From positions 4,276,258-4,340,257 of the forward strand of contig CM046345.1 of assembly GCA_025403435.1 (NCBI GenBank): a DNA stretch of 64,000 nt, written 5' to 3'. Source of the stretch: Artocarpus heterophyllus. Taxonomy: Eukaryota; Streptophyta; Magnoliopsida; Rosales; Moraceae. Numbering within the stretch: position 1 is the first letter of the stretch; each line of letters starts with the position of its first letter. The translations under genes and the position numbers were made by a program. The notes under the pieces are model-generated. The model was given only the letters and a program-made list of their open reading frames with translations. It searched no databases and was not told where the DNA came from. Positions 48,005 through 61,489 of the stretch are shown piece after piece.

Positions 48005-51000
48005 TCAACGGTCCACTTTGCTATTCGGCAACTTCGCCTTTTCTAACAGCCGTACCTTATCGCGCAATTCCTCGATGGTATGGGACGCATCCTACAGAAA
48101 ACAGTAACTGTCAATAAACACTGTTCAAGCAAAGCAAGGAGAACGATCGAAAAAGATGAAACATGTTCATAGCAAAGGAACATAAGTCAGATAGCATACC
48201 CGCAGCTTATTTCTCAGATTTCTCTCTTCTTTTTCTCGTCGATCCCTTTCCTCGGAGAATATATCGATAAGTTTATCTTGTTCCTGGTTCATTTCATTGA
48301 TCTTTCGATGTGCTGCTTCGAGCTGATAGACAATGGGACATAGTTACTTGTATACATTCTCATAGCTGGAAATCAAACCAGTCGACAAGTCGAGTTGCAA
48401 TTACAAATCTTTGCATAAAAGTGACGAGTAACTTGTATGGTGTGCGCAGCACTTAATTCTTTAGAAAACTTTATTCCTTAAACGCTTGTGTTTGCCAAAT
48501 TTCTAAATAAATAAAAGGATAGTAGAACGATAAAGGGACATACCTGAGTCTCAAGTAACTTGCACTTGTCCTTTTCATCCTGCAATTCCTGCAGCAGATC
48601 AGCTAAAATAGCTGTCCCTTCAGTTTCCTTCAATCTAGAGACACAAGAAGGCACAATTAATACATAGTGAGTGAAAAAGACGATAAACTAGAAGGCATAA
48701 ATACAAAAACATGGCTTTGAAAATCTTGAGTTTCATAGGCGAGGAGAAGTACCTTTCCTTTAATACACGATTCTCTTCCCTCAACCGCTCCAAAATAAGC
48801 AATTCCGAGTTTGAAGATGCATGCCTGGTATTGGTGGTTTTCTTGTTATTGCTACCATTTGCTTGTTTCTCAGGTATGGAATCATGTATGTCGTCATCAC
48901 TGGAATCATCAGCAGGAGGAGGAGATAATTTAGAAAACCTTTTTCTTTTCTCAGATGTCGGGGTATTCGCTATATCATCACCCCCACCCGATGCATGTTG
49001 TTCATATCCATTTACTGTGGATGCTCCTTTTGATCTTTGACGTGTCTGGTGAGTGTGTGAATGGACTTTGTCTGAAATTGGGGATTCTTTTCTGTTGCTC
49101 GTGCTAGTGCCTTTTCTCTTAGATGCCGGAGTTTTGTCAAGGTAATCAGGAGAAGTTTCTACAGCCATCAAGTAATTTGTGAGTCGTCGGAGGGAAAAAA
49201 AAACACTAAAAAATATGTTGGCCCAATCATACCTTTACTAGAGCCATTGGAGGCCTTCTCATTACGTCTCGCAGCATAGCCAATCACATGACATTTAGAT
49301 CTCCTAGATGTAGTAGTAAGCAATTAGAGAACAAACAACAGTCATGTTTATATGCACTTTGAGAATAAATGATGAAATATCAGGACATCTAACCAGTAAT
49401 TCTTTTGCATCAGTAACAGCCGTGACTCGAGTCTCGAAAGAGCTGTTGTACGCTCAAATCCTTGCTTATCGTGCGCTGGTTCAACAAAGTTAGCTTCCAA
49501 GACACCTGCCAGCAGAAATTAAAAGCATCAGATCTTGGACTTGGGCAAATCAATGAAAGCCATATGAAACTTGAAGCAGAAACAACACCTATAACTCCAC
49601 GACCATCACTTCCTGCAGCATTCCAAAGCCTCCAAAAAGGCTGCAAAAACAACAGATATACTAAGCTACAACTTCTACAGGTAGGCAAGTGTGCCGTATA
49701 ACTTGTAAGTCAATTCTAAGTCGTTTTAGTCAATAGTTAAAATGAGATCAGTGACTATAAAAATGCACTTGATGCAACTATGGGACCTCGACAAACAATG
49801 ATATATACTTGCAATTCCCAAGGAGATAAATACAGTACATAATTGCTATTCAATCACAAATTTACAACCAAATAAACTATTGAGGTGAATGTGTAATCAA
49901 TTGAGTCATAAGTGATCATAACACCATATCAGGAGATCTGCTTATGGTATTCGTGCTAGAAACAAGTATTATCCAAACAATGAACAACAGTCTTATTTAT
50001 AAAAGGAGCGGACGTGAAGGATAAAGGAGAGGATGCCATATATCCAAGCTAATCATCATTCTTAAAGCTGTTCAAAGCAAAAAGTACCTTAATCAGCCGA
50101 TTCTTGTGATACACGTTAAATCCTTGAACATCAATATGGTGTTTTGCATCCTTGACAAACCCAACAGTGACTACAGCCATCATCTGATAACAATGGTACC
50201 ATAAGAATCAGAATTAATACAGCACATGGCAAAATAAAAATCCACAAAAATCGTTACAGAAGATTACATTTGTCTCTTTTGTGAGCCCATCAGTACCAGT
50301 TTGTGGCCGGTATGTAACCTTCTCAGAGTACATCATATCATTTACTATGTTATGATGCTCAACATCCTGTCCTCGAAGAATGATTCTAAACCCAGGAGGA
50401 AGCCGCAAATACAAAATTGATGCATAGCTCTGCAAGTTAAAAAAAATAATAATTAATCAATTACTAAGAATAGAAGACAATGCACATTACCAACATCAGC
50501 GCCAGAAGAAATTAAAGTTGGATTATAACATTACCCTCAATGAGTGCCGGTAGGTCAAGAAATGACGAGAGTTGGGAAACTTTTTTGCCATTTGTATTTT
50601 CTTCTCATCTCGATTGACCCCTCTAATTTGAATATCCTGAATTATCATAAATTAACATGAAATAAGTCCTAAAGATAGTATTCTACTCGACGAAAGGAGT
50701 AAATAGTATTAAAAATAATTAATCTTGAGGCATACATGTGGATCAGCACCAAAATCAAGCTCCAATTGTCCCTGATCATCCTCCCAAAGATTGTATATGA
50801 TTATTCGTGTTCCATGGTCATTCATCGTGGAAAACTAAAATGTGGGAAGAACAGCAAAGTTAATGACTGCCACATCCAATTCAGAGAAGAAGAAGAAGAA
50901 GAAGGAGATGCAGAGTCAGCTGTTAAGAGTGTTACTGCATACTAAACTCCTTAATCTTTCGATCCTTTTTGACAAAGATTGACTGTTGTTTTATTTCATT

Positions 51001-53807
51001 TTATCATACTTCCCATCCATGGAAAAACAAGCAATATGATTAATCATGACTTGCATACTTGTTTGACAATTTTGCTTATGCAGTGGAAGTCACCTGACGA
51101 AGAAGATCTGCCTCGGTAGAAAATGGGGACCATTGAACTATTGTTTCGACATTTTTATCCCAATCAGCGAGGGAAGATCGAATCATCTTTCTCCATCCTC
51201 CTCCTTCGCTTTCATAGTCAAGCTTTCCATTCAAACAAAGAAGATATTATTAAATAAATAGATCTGGATGTACACTCTGTAGTAATTAATGGTGCAAATT
51301 ATGAACCATGCTCTAGAATCGAGAATCAACATCAACCAATTTCAGCTTATAAACCAGATTTAGAGATCAAGAGTAGGGAGGAGAGACAGTAAAGAGAAAG
51401 GGGAGGCAGTTTGCAGTTTCAAAAATCGATAATTCAATTAACAAAATGCAGTTGGGTTGGGTAGAATAACAGGTTAAACTGATGTTCACACTGATAGATT
51501 CAGTGTACAAAGAATATTTCAGTGGCATTACCATCGGAACTACAATATCTTCCTTTCCTGTGCTCCTCAAAAATGTGTATGACAGCAACCCAATGCTCTG
51601 TGTGGGGCTAAAACCAATATTGGAGAATCTGAGTTAGGCTCTAAAATAAGGAAAAGCCACTCACAGCTTAATCATAAATAATTTCTTCTTATGCACGTAT
51701 CATAAAGAAAAAATAAGAAAAGCATTAAAGATATGGATGCGCAGTAAAATTACAGGAGTTCATCTTGCAAGCAAAAATACTATTACCATCATCATAAAAA
51801 TCATAGGCCATTAATTGCATACACGAATTGACAATACCAAAGGAGGAGGGAAGAAAGCCTTCTCAGTTAAAAGTTTCATAACTTGCTCTTAGCTCAATTT
51901 TAAATTAAATTCAAGCTCAGAGGCCAAAGCATATCCACGCTAGTTCAACAAGATAGCCTCAGTCCTATCAGTTAATTATATTTCCTTCCCAACAAAAACT
52001 AGCATGAGCAATAAATGTTGAATGAAGAAGACAAAAGGAAAGAAGAGGAAAGAAAGAAGAAAAACCTGTTCCCATTGTTTCCCATGCAACACGAAAACAC
52101 AATCACATCTGCTCCCAGTCTCATGGTACTAGTTTTAAAACCATTTCCGTCTGCAAAGACAATCATTTAAAAACAGCTCGCTTCAAAAGTGGAGGGAGGG
52201 AGGGAAATGCAAAATTGTATATCTGAAAACTACTATTACATTGGCCAATGGTGTTTGCTATTTTGCTTTTTACAGAATACCCCAGTGACATGCAATGCCG
52301 CATCTTATCTGGATCCATTCCACCACCATTATCTGCACAAGGAAATCGAACATATATTTAATCTGAATAACAGAATTTGTGAAGATATACATCACCCGTA
52401 ACCTAACCTATAACAGGGATCATGCAAAAAGAAAACCAAGTCAAGATAAAACTTACCTTCAATCAGTAACATTTTGCTCCCATCTTTCTTATTTACACTC
52501 ATATCTATGTTAACAAATGTAGCACCATTGCAGACCTGACATTGAAATAATATTTTTAAGAAAAAAAAAATACATAAATGAAGAAAAAGAAGATCTAACA
52601 AAAAGCTTATAGAACAAAAAAAAAGTACCTCATCCAATGCATTGTCCAGTAGCTCAGCAAAAGCTGCAGAAAATGGCAAATTCATTCAATTAGCAAGAAA
52701 TACACATCCAAAATGCATAGTTCATACAATATCACTCACCTCCAAGAGCCCACTTATGACTGGTAGCATTTGAATGGAGAAACTTCGGATGAACCCTGAC
52801 GTGGTCCATCCCACCTACAGATACAAGCCAGAGCCAAACAGCAGATACTTCAACAAGGTATCAGAAACATATAACATTTCATCCAAAAATAAAAGTATTA
52901 GAAGTAAATTAGTAAACCTTTAGGTTTCATGCCCACTACAAGTTACCTAATATCGCAACTAAAAACAACATGTTCCAAAGCATCTGAAAATACCATATTT
53001 GAGAAGAATGAGTGATTTCTATTATTTTTCACGTTTAACACCCACGTCAGTATGCTTAAAGTTGCATCTAAAAACAACGTGGCAGACGAACATGGCTAAA
53101 TTCAGGTAGTAATTAATAAATTTCCAGAATGCAAATTTAACTCTTATTTTCACTCATCAATGCCAGAAGACTTCCGATTCCAGAGGTAAAATCTCTACGT
53201 TCAGATTTAAGAAAATACTTTAAATAAATAAAACACCAAAAAAGGAAAAAAAAATCATATGTTTCTAAATTAAGAGGAAGCAAATTTTTCTATAAGTACC
53301 TAAAGTTCATCTTTACTTCCTAGTTTTTATTTTCTTTTAATGTGTCTCGGAAACCAAACAGCAATCTTGAGCTTAAAAAAACCAAATTTTCAGACTTGTT
53401 TTTTTTTTTTTTGGTTTACCAGAAGAAGAGTCCCAATCGCCACAAGGCGCGGCCTCGTAATCTCCGGCCTTCCAGAACTGCTTACATCCCTGCGAAGAAG
53501 AAGAAGAAGCCACCTTGAGGCTCGATTCCCTAGGCCCGTCCTCCGGCCTCGCCACCGCCAGCGGCAACACCACTTCCGGCCCTTCCAGCTTCCTCTTCTT
53601 CGCCGCTCCGCCGCCGTCCTCCTCCGCCTCCGAGTCGCAGTCCGAGTCAGGGTCCGGATCCGAGTCCGACTCGCTGCTGCCGCTATCGAGGTCGATTACC
53701 GTCGAAGGAGGAGGAAGAAACGGCTTCGAAAGGCCGCCGTTTCGCTTCCGAGCCGGCGCGGCGGCGGGTTCCGAGTCCAAGGCCTCCGTCTTCACGCGAG
53801 ACGCCAT
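48005..53807 (-). CDS. MORC-family GHKL ATPase, MORC4/MORC7 type
   Basis: A nuclear ATPase of the Microrchidia family, which compacts chromatin and supports gene silencing and immunity in plants. Nineteen exons, all GT-AG, join in frame to 793 residues: 53807-53420, 52814-52740, 52663-52629, 52535-52457, 52332-52240, 52150-52066, 51628-51532, 51222-51094, 50834-50736, 50636-50535, 50429-50268, 50183-50088, 49640-49589, 49505-49394, 49303-49233, 49158-48753, 48634-48544, 48322-48200 and 48091-48005. The N-terminus has an acidic Ser/Asp stretch, a KKRKLE basic patch and KQFWKAGDYE. The GHKL fold shows ELLDNALDE (Mg-ATP Asn), DNGGGMDPDKM and GNGFKTSTMRLGAD. The S5/transducer part includes NRDEKKIQMAKKFPNSRH and LPPGFRIILRGQDVEHHNI. 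The tail is a Ser/Lys-rich linker with KRKRF, then a long coiled coil (about 650-785). SKQFW-like and QDVEHHNI motifs favour MORC4/7 over MORC1/6. Confidence 0.95.
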
Positions 53808-54233
53808 TGATTCGAAACGAACAAGAAACGGAAACAAAGAAACAAACAACGAAGAAGAAGAAGATTTTGAAATCCGGTTTTTCAGGCTTTGAAATTGTTT
53901 TGCATGCAAAAAGTCTTCCAAAATTCTCTTTATGATCAACGAAACGAAGAAGAAGAAGCAAAAAGTGGAAATTGTTCTTCCAAAATTCTCTCTCTCTTTC
54001 TGTTTTTACTCTCTTTTTTTTTTTTAATGGGGTAATGATGTTTAATGGTTTGTTTTTTCTTCTTTGGTATGAAGACACACCGGTCTGGTTTGGCAAAAGT
54101 ACCGAGCTTTAAGAATAGCTACTTTTCGTACGCAATTTAAAGAGGAGAGGCTTTTAATTAAAAAAAAAAAAGAAGAAAGAAAACACACCCCCCCATGTAC
54201 TTTTGTCACTGTTAAGGGCTTTGTTTGGGGCTT
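53808..54233 (-). promoter_or_regulatory. MORC leader and proximal promoter
   Basis: Upstream of the start on the gene strand lie CT/GA-rich leader-like sequence and AAAG-rich tracts (53920-54020). Open frames here are extensions of exon 1 readings. Confidence 0.4.
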
Positions 54234-54575
54234 AAAGTGTGTTTAACAATCTCAGTTATAACTAAAAATTTTTGTTATTAAAAAGGTGGTAGAAACTGGT
54301 GATGGAAACCACTTTTACTGTAGCATATGAGAGCTTTACATTGTAGCAATTTTTTTTATTGTTACTGTAGCATGTGAAAGCTTTACACTGTTTATAACTG
54401 AGTTTGTAGTGAGAACCGTGTGGTGGAACCATTGCCAAACACATAGTAAAGCTCTCATATGCTACAACGTCAAGAAAAAGTAAACTATACAGCATAAAGC
54501 TTTCACATGCTATAGTGTTTTTAACTAAAATCGGTTCAAACTGCTGGTTCTAACTACACTTTTCAAACACCCTAC
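54234..54575. mobile_element. Double or nested copies of the GAGAGCTTTACA family
   Basis: Contains GTAGCATATGAGAGCTTTAC and GTAGCATGTGAAAGCTTTAC in one orientation, then GTAAAGCTCTCATATGCTAC in the other. The right end is CTTTTCAAACACCCTAC and the left end AGTGTGTTTAACAATC. This looks like two elements facing each other or one nested in another. Confidence 0.6.
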
Positions 54576-56936
54576 TAATTGGAATAAATGAGTTCTAACT
54601 GCTGCAATTGAAAGCTCTTACATGTTATAGGGTAAAGCAAAAGTTTATTGCCAGAGGCTTTTTTGAAATTGGTTGTGCTTCTAAATTATGCTTTTATTAC
54701 TAACTTCACAAATTTCTTTTTGGATATATTGGTTACGCGTAATGTAGTGGATGTTTGTGTTTGTTGTTATAGATACCTTTAAAACGTGTGATATTTTATA
54801 AGCGACATATTAATAAATAAATAAAACAAAATTTTTCATTATATTTGTGTTCATGTATTTTTAAATGCTTTATGAATATTTACGGATGATAATTTAAATG
54901 GTCATTCGCACATAATTAATTATTCAGTCAAAATATAAATCTTTAATTGAGTGTTGTTAGTGCTTGTCATTTCTATTGATAATGGAATAGTTTTATCTAA
55001 AATGTTAATGTAGTGAGTGTATTGTATATAATAAGATTATGTAGCACCGATACATGATTTGATATAAACGGCTAAATAATTTTCATTAAAATATTAAAAG
55101 TTTTTATCATATCAACTGATGGTCATATATAAGATAATCTTAATCTTAAATTATAGCAAACTCCAATTTATAGAACTATTCCTTTTGATTTACTTTGTAC
55201 AGATTTAAGAATCTAATTCTATCTCTTACATTTTGGAGGCATAAAAAAAAAAAGTCAAAAAATGTTAATATTACAAGATGGAGTTCATTCTTTCTCTAAT
55301 AAAAAGTAGGCAAATAATGTTTCTTGGTGTTGGTTTAGGTCTTGAATAATATGAGCACTCAATTCGTGTTTAAATTCATGAATTTATAATTAGTTAAGGA
55401 ATCACTTGCACTCAAGGATAGATAAGTAATTAGAGAGACTAAGATTTTATATAGCTATAATTATGAATTATTTATAGAGGATCAAGTTATATGCAATGAC
55501 TATATCAATTGGACAGCTGTAAAATAAAAGTAATTGTATCTATAGTTTTAAGAGTGTGATTTTAAGTTGTTAGCAGAGTAACATTTAAATTAATAAAAGA
55601 GTAATACATTAATTAGAGAGTTAAATTAGTATTAGTTTTATTAAAGCTTAAAATTATGGGTCTATTAGTCCTCCTACATCCTTATAAGCACTGTTTAGAC
55701 AAGTGAAATTATTGGTTTAATTAATTAATTTAGAATTATAAAATTCTAAATTAAATATCACTCAAAATAAATAAATTGTGAATTGATTTATAGTTATTAA
55801 ATAATAATTAAGTTTAAAAGACATACTATGGACTACAAGGAAGTGTTCCCTGTACAATCCAAAACTCGTTCACTAAGTTTCCTTTTCTATAATTTTCTAA
55901 TTTTTATATATGATTTAATTCAAAATTTGAAGATTTAAATTTGGTAACAAATTAGATAGGTCGCAAGTAGAATTTTCTCTATCGTTTTCCTCTCATTGGC
56001 ATCACATACACATGTATAATATCTGTGTGTGGCGTTTATCATAGATGAGGAAAGCAAAGAATATCTCTTTTTTTGTAATTAAATATGAGATATTTAAAAT
56101 CAAATAAAAAGAAGCTTCTAGAATTGGATGGGCTCTCATTCTCTACAAATATTGGCATTATCTCTTCATTCTATATACAATTGATAGTCTTAGTTAGACT
56201 ACAAAAATTCTGCTAAGAGCTCTAGTGATAGGCATGTACAGAGAAAAAAAAAAAAGAGAATAAAAGTTGTTACATTCCCCCTATCGCTCTGCTCATGTGT
56301 TAAAATTAGCGAGAGACTAAAAGTTAGTTGAGTGATTCTATAAGCTCTAATGCCCTTCTACACATACATATTTGTTAAGTCAGGCCAAAGACTAGGTAAG
56401 AAATATGGTAGTTTTGTTTATGTAACACTTTTTGAAAGAAAATCTATTGACTTTTTCTCTTAAACTGAGTAAGGAAATTGTACCATTAAGTGATGAAAAC
56501 ATAAAAATGCACATCTCTTAAAGTAAAATCATTGATTAGCATTTTTATTTGTCATAAAATCTCTTAATTAAAGCATTTTCGTTATAAATGGTATTTTAGT
56601 GTCGTAGCTTGAAAATGTGTTCAATTATGTGTCTTTAGTGTGTTTTTATGTTTACTAATATTTTTGGTAATATTTGGAAGTGTTTTATGTGTTAAATAAT
56701 TAATTTGTGTAAAATAAATTAAAACCGTAAAATTAATATACGTGTTTTTGTGTTTTAATTTAGATTTGCATTTAATTAGTATTTAGAAATATTTGATTAA
56801 TTTATTTTTGTAAAATAATTAATTTCTTTTAGTTTATTTGTCAGAATATTTAAAATCTGAGGTTAAAATTGGAGAAAAATGGTGTAAGAAACCTTAAAAC
56901 TATGGTCAAAATACAAATTCACAGTTAAAATCTTAA
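54576..56936. other. AT-rich intergenic region
   Basis: No gene, no long repeat and no recognisable RNA gene seen. Confidence 0.6.
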
Positions 56937-57055
56937 GGCCCGTTTGTTTCGATACTCGAATCACGATTTGAATCATTTTGCTACAGTATTTTCTCTCACA
57001 AAAATTTAAATCTTCATTCAAATACTCTATTCAAATACTCGAACCAAACGGGCCC
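56937..57055 (+). mobile_element. Tourist-like MITE, copy 2
   Basis: A 119-bp sequence with strong terminal inverted repeats: GGCCCGTTTGTTTCGATAC facing ACTCGAACCAAACGGGCC. TTA occurs next to both ends (56933-56935 and 57056-57058), fitting a PIF/Harbinger target duplication to within one base. Confidence 0.75.
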
Positions 57056-58934
57056 TTATTAATTGAATCATGCATCTGCGCTGACGTCATTGGAGCTCCA
57101 CATGTGTAGATAAGGTGCTCCAGATCCAGTGTGGAAAAGTACATGGGTATTCCGTGAATACTTGATCTCGACCGTCCAAGTCCAAATCCAGCGGCTCCAA
57201 GTCCTCCTTGCTGCCAGCTGTCCCGCACTAAGCTCTCCTCTCTTGAACCGTCCAATCTCGTCAATTACTTGCATCCAACGGTCTTTGGTTACCCCTTTTT
57301 GTGCCCCTACCAGCCACGCTGCAGGGAATCACAACATGCAATTTTCTCCGCAGAAGAAAAGGGAAAGAAAATTTTGATTAAAAAAATGATTAAAAAAGTT
57401 TAAAGTTGCATTCCACCCTTGAATCAACATTCAGAATCAAAGCCAAATCCATTACCTGCTTAATTGACTTTGCTTTCAAAAGCTTTGTATTATTTGCAAT
57501 GTTTCTGTGTGTAGACCCCTACGCCAGCTTTGTAATCCTGCATGCAAATGCGTTTACCCAAACGTTTATAAATGCCCTTAAAAAAAGATGTTTATAAATA
57601 AGAGGCTTTGCCTTAGTTGTAAGTCGTCCAAAATTGGTTGTAATGTTGAGTCTTTAAAACTTAGTCTTATACTTTTTAACAAAAACTTAGTTTTATAATT
57701 GTAATTTTGAGACCTCTCTTTTCTAAGCTAGTTTTTGTGCTATTTAAATAGTGTTAAATCATGTTTTGTGTGAAAAATACTGTAGTTGTTGTTATAGTAA
57801 AAATATGTTTCTAACTTCTTTTTTGCTGAGGTGAGGGTTAAAACTCTAAATGCCTTTAATTTGTTTAGTTTTAGTTTTTCTAGTTTTCTAAGCTATTCTA
57901 ATGCAAAAATCATTTTCTTAAAAAGTCTATGCAAGTAGAGTAAGTTTAGGTTGTTTCTTGTAACAATTGATAAGTTTGATTTATCGTAGACATAAATTGG
58001 CACGGGTACTACTTGGTAGTTCTTGATTAGTCATAAGAAGAGACTGACACGATAAATGCTTAGGACCTGTTTTCAAGGTCAATTTCGTAACTAATTCTAA
58101 GTTCCTGTCAATTTATTAAAACTAAGTTTTTGCTATATTATAAATATGAACTGATACAGTTAATGCTTATGATAACTTTGATTAGTTATAGACAGAGAAT
58201 GACATATTATATTCTTATACTGTTCTAGAAAATATTTTAAGAAAATTAAAACAAACTTAAGTTAAAAACCGGAGTGGATCCTTAAACTTCAGCACTTGTA
58301 TAAAAGCATTCTCTAAATTTAAAATGCATTTTCTTTGCTGTTAAATTTTATAATTTTACTTAAACTTAGTAATCTTCCTTAAATCTATAAAAATGACAAA
58401 CTCTATCATAGTTAAAAATAATTTGTAAATAAATAATTTTAACTTTAACTTGATAAATAACCAACTTAAACACTGGATAGTTAACGGCTTAAGATTGTTG
58501 GACTTAAAACGATCTTTTCCCTTGAGACACGACATCGAACTCACCGTGACTTTATTACTTGGACTTTTTTATACTTGGGGTTATATCAGACTTATTTTTT
58601 AAAACCCAAACATTAAATGTTAAATTAATATACTTTATTTTTTAAAACCCAAACATTAAATGTTAAATTAATATACTTTATAGTGTTATTTTAAAAAAAT
58701 TTATGAAAATTTTGTTATATATCTCTGCATCTTTATTATGTGTCTACATTTAAAAAAAAACGTTTTAAAAAACCAACAATGTTAATTACTTTTGAGTTGT
58801 TTCATTAAACACATTTGTACCTAGAACTTTTTACCAGATGGTCAAAAGTTAATTTGGACCATGAAGACTGTATGTCTTTCATATTTTTCTTACTCTTAGC
58901 CTTTTTTTTTTTAAAGCTGTTTAGGTTATTTTTG
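57056..58934. other. Intergenic region with a GC-richer island
   Basis: 57060-57350 is clearly richer in G+C and sequence complexity than its surroundings and contains CGACCGTCC, CCGTCCAATC and ATCCAACGGTC, motifs common near plant transcription starts. No convincing exon was found on either strand. The remainder is AT-rich, with a 51-bp direct repeat around 58592-58679 (AAACCCAAACATTAAATG twice). Confidence 0.5.
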
Positions 58935-59440
58935 TGGTTAAAGTTAGCCGTAAATATGACAAAGGTGAAAATTGAAAATAATTTTAAAATCTAAATGTAT
59001 AAATGTTATATATATATATATAACGTATGATTTTGTATATAATCTCAAAAGATAAGAAATAAAATTGAAAAAAAATAAAATTTTTAATTTTTAATAAAAT
59101 CAGGTCATTTTTTAATGTTCAAAAATCTATCAAAATGGTCTCTTTAAATCTTAAGTTTGATCAAATCTTTTTCGAAAGTACAATATTTTAACTTGGAATT
59201 AAAAGCACGCAAGACAATTGTGGCAAACATTGTATTTGTTGAATTTTACCACCTAATTGTTTATGATTAATGCGTCGTTTTTTTTTTTACCAACTAATCT
59301 TAGCATGCTATTTTTAATTTTTTTTAATTAAAACCTTTTTGTAACTCAAATCGTTAAAATCTACACAATAATAATCATATTATTTATGTATTCAAATATA
59401 AAATAAAACGACTTATTAAATATATCATTCTTAATTAGAA

Positions 59441-59652
59441 GAGCGTTTGGCAAGTATGATTAAAATTAACTTTTTTGTTCAAAACAATGTAGCATGTAAG
59501 AGCTTTACATTGCAGCAACATTTTGTTTTTACTGTAGCATGCGAGAGCTTTACACAGTAGCAACTTATTGCTTTAACTGTAGCTTATAAAAGCTTTACAC
59601 TATTTAGTAACCAAAAAATTAGTTCTAACAATACTTACCAAACACCCTTTTA
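59441..59652. mobile_element. GAGAGCTTTACA-family element within duplication copy 1
   Basis: Ends GCGTTTGGCAAGTATG and CTTACCAAACACCC are inverted matches; GTAGCATGTAAGAGCTTTAC and GTAGCATGCGAGAGCTTTAC lie inside. The orthologous element in copy 2 is at 61979-62192, so insertion preceded the duplication. Confidence 0.7.
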
Positions 59653-60579
59653 ATTTTTATGAAAATTGACATTGAAACGATCTAATATATATGTCAAGAA
59701 CCACGGGCTTATATGAATTAGTCTTCAAATTCACCAAACATAAAAAAACAGAAATTCATAATTCTACAAAAAAAAATAAGTTATTTTTTTGGCACCTATA
59801 TTTTAAGAAAACATTATGTTGCTAATCTATTGTTTGCAAAATATTAAAATAATACCCTATAATTTTTGAAAGTATTATTTTGGTACCCTGAGTCATTGTT
59901 TTGTGACATTAAAAAATTTTCAAAATGAACCTCAAGTTATTTTGTGAAAACTATAAAAAAAATAAATACAAATAATATCAAAAAATGAATAAGCCTATAT
60001 ATACACTTTTCTTTGATGATCTTTGTTTAATCTTTTTGTTTTGATTTTCTATTATAGTTTTATAAAATTAATTTGGGATTCATTAATGAAAGAGCAAAAA
60101 AATATCTATGTCAAAAAACACAAACTCATAATACTGAAATGATATTTTAGAAAACTACAATGTATCATTTTAATATTTTTTAAATAATAAAATACCAATA
60201 TTATGTTCCCCTAAAGTATGGGTAACAAAATGAAATATCCTAAATAAACTAATGAAAACTTATGTTTAGCAAAAATCATAAAAAATGATGACGACAATGA
60301 CGAAAATCAAAAGACAAAGATTTAGTGCAGTGGTGGTTGTTTGAAAGTGCATATGGATTTGTTTAGTAAACATGTTAGAAAAATAAAGTTTAATTTATTA
60401 CAGTTTAAAATTCTAACATAATATAATAAAAAAATAAAAATTTATTACAATATAAAACTTTTCAACCTCTCGAAAAGAGTTATTACCCAAAAAAAAAAAA
60501 GTGCATAACTAACATACAAAATGCGTTTTCCAATTTTAGAGCTCTGTTAGGGTTTTTTTGAAAAAATAAGGATAACCAT

Positions 60580-60990
60580 TTTCAAGGGGCGTTGCCTCCG
60601 GGATGGCAGCCAGGTCACAGATTCATAAAGGGGGCTAGTTGTGATAGACTGAAGCAACGAAGAAAGGGCCTGCGACTTGCAAGCAGCCAAAAGTTGTCGG
60701 GGCCGACGAACTTCTATGCTGACGTGCTTAGGAGGAGATGGCTGTGGAGGGAGCTGGCGAGATCCATAAGTGGGATGGTCGGTTGCAGAACGACACTCTC
60801 TGGCTACGATTGGAAGAAACCAAGGGAGGAAATGGCCAGACAGTGCTCGGAGGAAATGGTTGGCGTCTAGGCGCAGGCAGGGGAACCAAAGGAAAGAAGA
60901 TCTGTGCGGCGAGAGAAGGAAGGGACCGGTGGAACTTACAGCTAGGCTAAAGGGGAGGAGCTGGCGGCAGGGGGCAACCCTACGTCAAAA
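60580..60990. other. GC-rich block of unknown nature, copy 1
   Basis: About 400 bp of high-complexity, GC-richer DNA: TTGCCTCCGGGATGGC, GGGGGCTAGTTGTGATAG, GGAGATGGCTGTGG, GACACTCTCTGGC. Open frames 60592-60870 and 60770-61054 span it, but the matching frames are not conserved in copy 2 (63110-63560), so it is probably not translated. It could be part of a transposable element or a non-coding transcript. Confidence 0.5.
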
Positions 60991-61489
60991 CTTTACTTCT
61001 ATGTATTTATTTTCATGTGTATTTTGGTTTTGGTTTTGGTTTTGTTGTTTGTAGTTTGTAATAACGGAAACGGTTTTCCTACCTCCGATCATTAGTATGT
61101 CTTCTTTGCTTGTTAAAGGTCAAAGGTGTTTAGATGTCTAACTAGACGGTGTTCAAAGCCTTATTGTTTCATACCCTTGGCTAGAAGGGTTTAATTTAAG
61201 ATTATTCAAGACTAGAATATGGCAATATATGATAAAATTATATTATAAAAGCCAATGTATAGTTAAACTGTCTAATGTGAGTGACATTTGCCTTAATAGC
61301 TCCAAAATTTGGGCTGTATGTTTGCCTTTAGTGGCCCATTATTATAACTTTGACCAATTATCAAAAAAAGAAAAGTGCAGGTACAGTGCGTGACAAATAG
61401 TGGTAGCAAAGCAGAGCCAAAAAAAAAAAATCTTAGTGGCAGTGGCCAGCTTTTTACACGACTACCAAAGTTTGATTTAATTTTGTTCC

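Larger units (their letters stand above)
58935..61489. repeat. 2.55-kb tandem duplication, copy 1
   Basis: Colinear with 61490-64000. Shared landmarks in order: CGTATGATTTTGT, a GAGAGCTTTACA-family element (59441-59652), an AT-rich middle with ATGAATAAGCCTAT, the GC-rich block starting TTTTCAAGGGGC (60580), CTTCTATGTATTTATTTTCA (60996), and GTGACAAATAG near the end. Landmark spacing is 2538-2575 bp. The copies differ by many substitutions and small indels. Confidence 0.85.

Noticed and set aside
53515..53892. Open frame of 125 codons on the plus strand
   Set aside because: It is antisense to MORC exon 1; its Ser/Gly-rich sequence is a by-product of the acidic Ser/Asp repeat on the coding strand.
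60592..61054. Three overlapping open frames that could be a gene
   Set aside because: The duplicate at 63110-63560 does not keep the frames, and no domain is recognisable.
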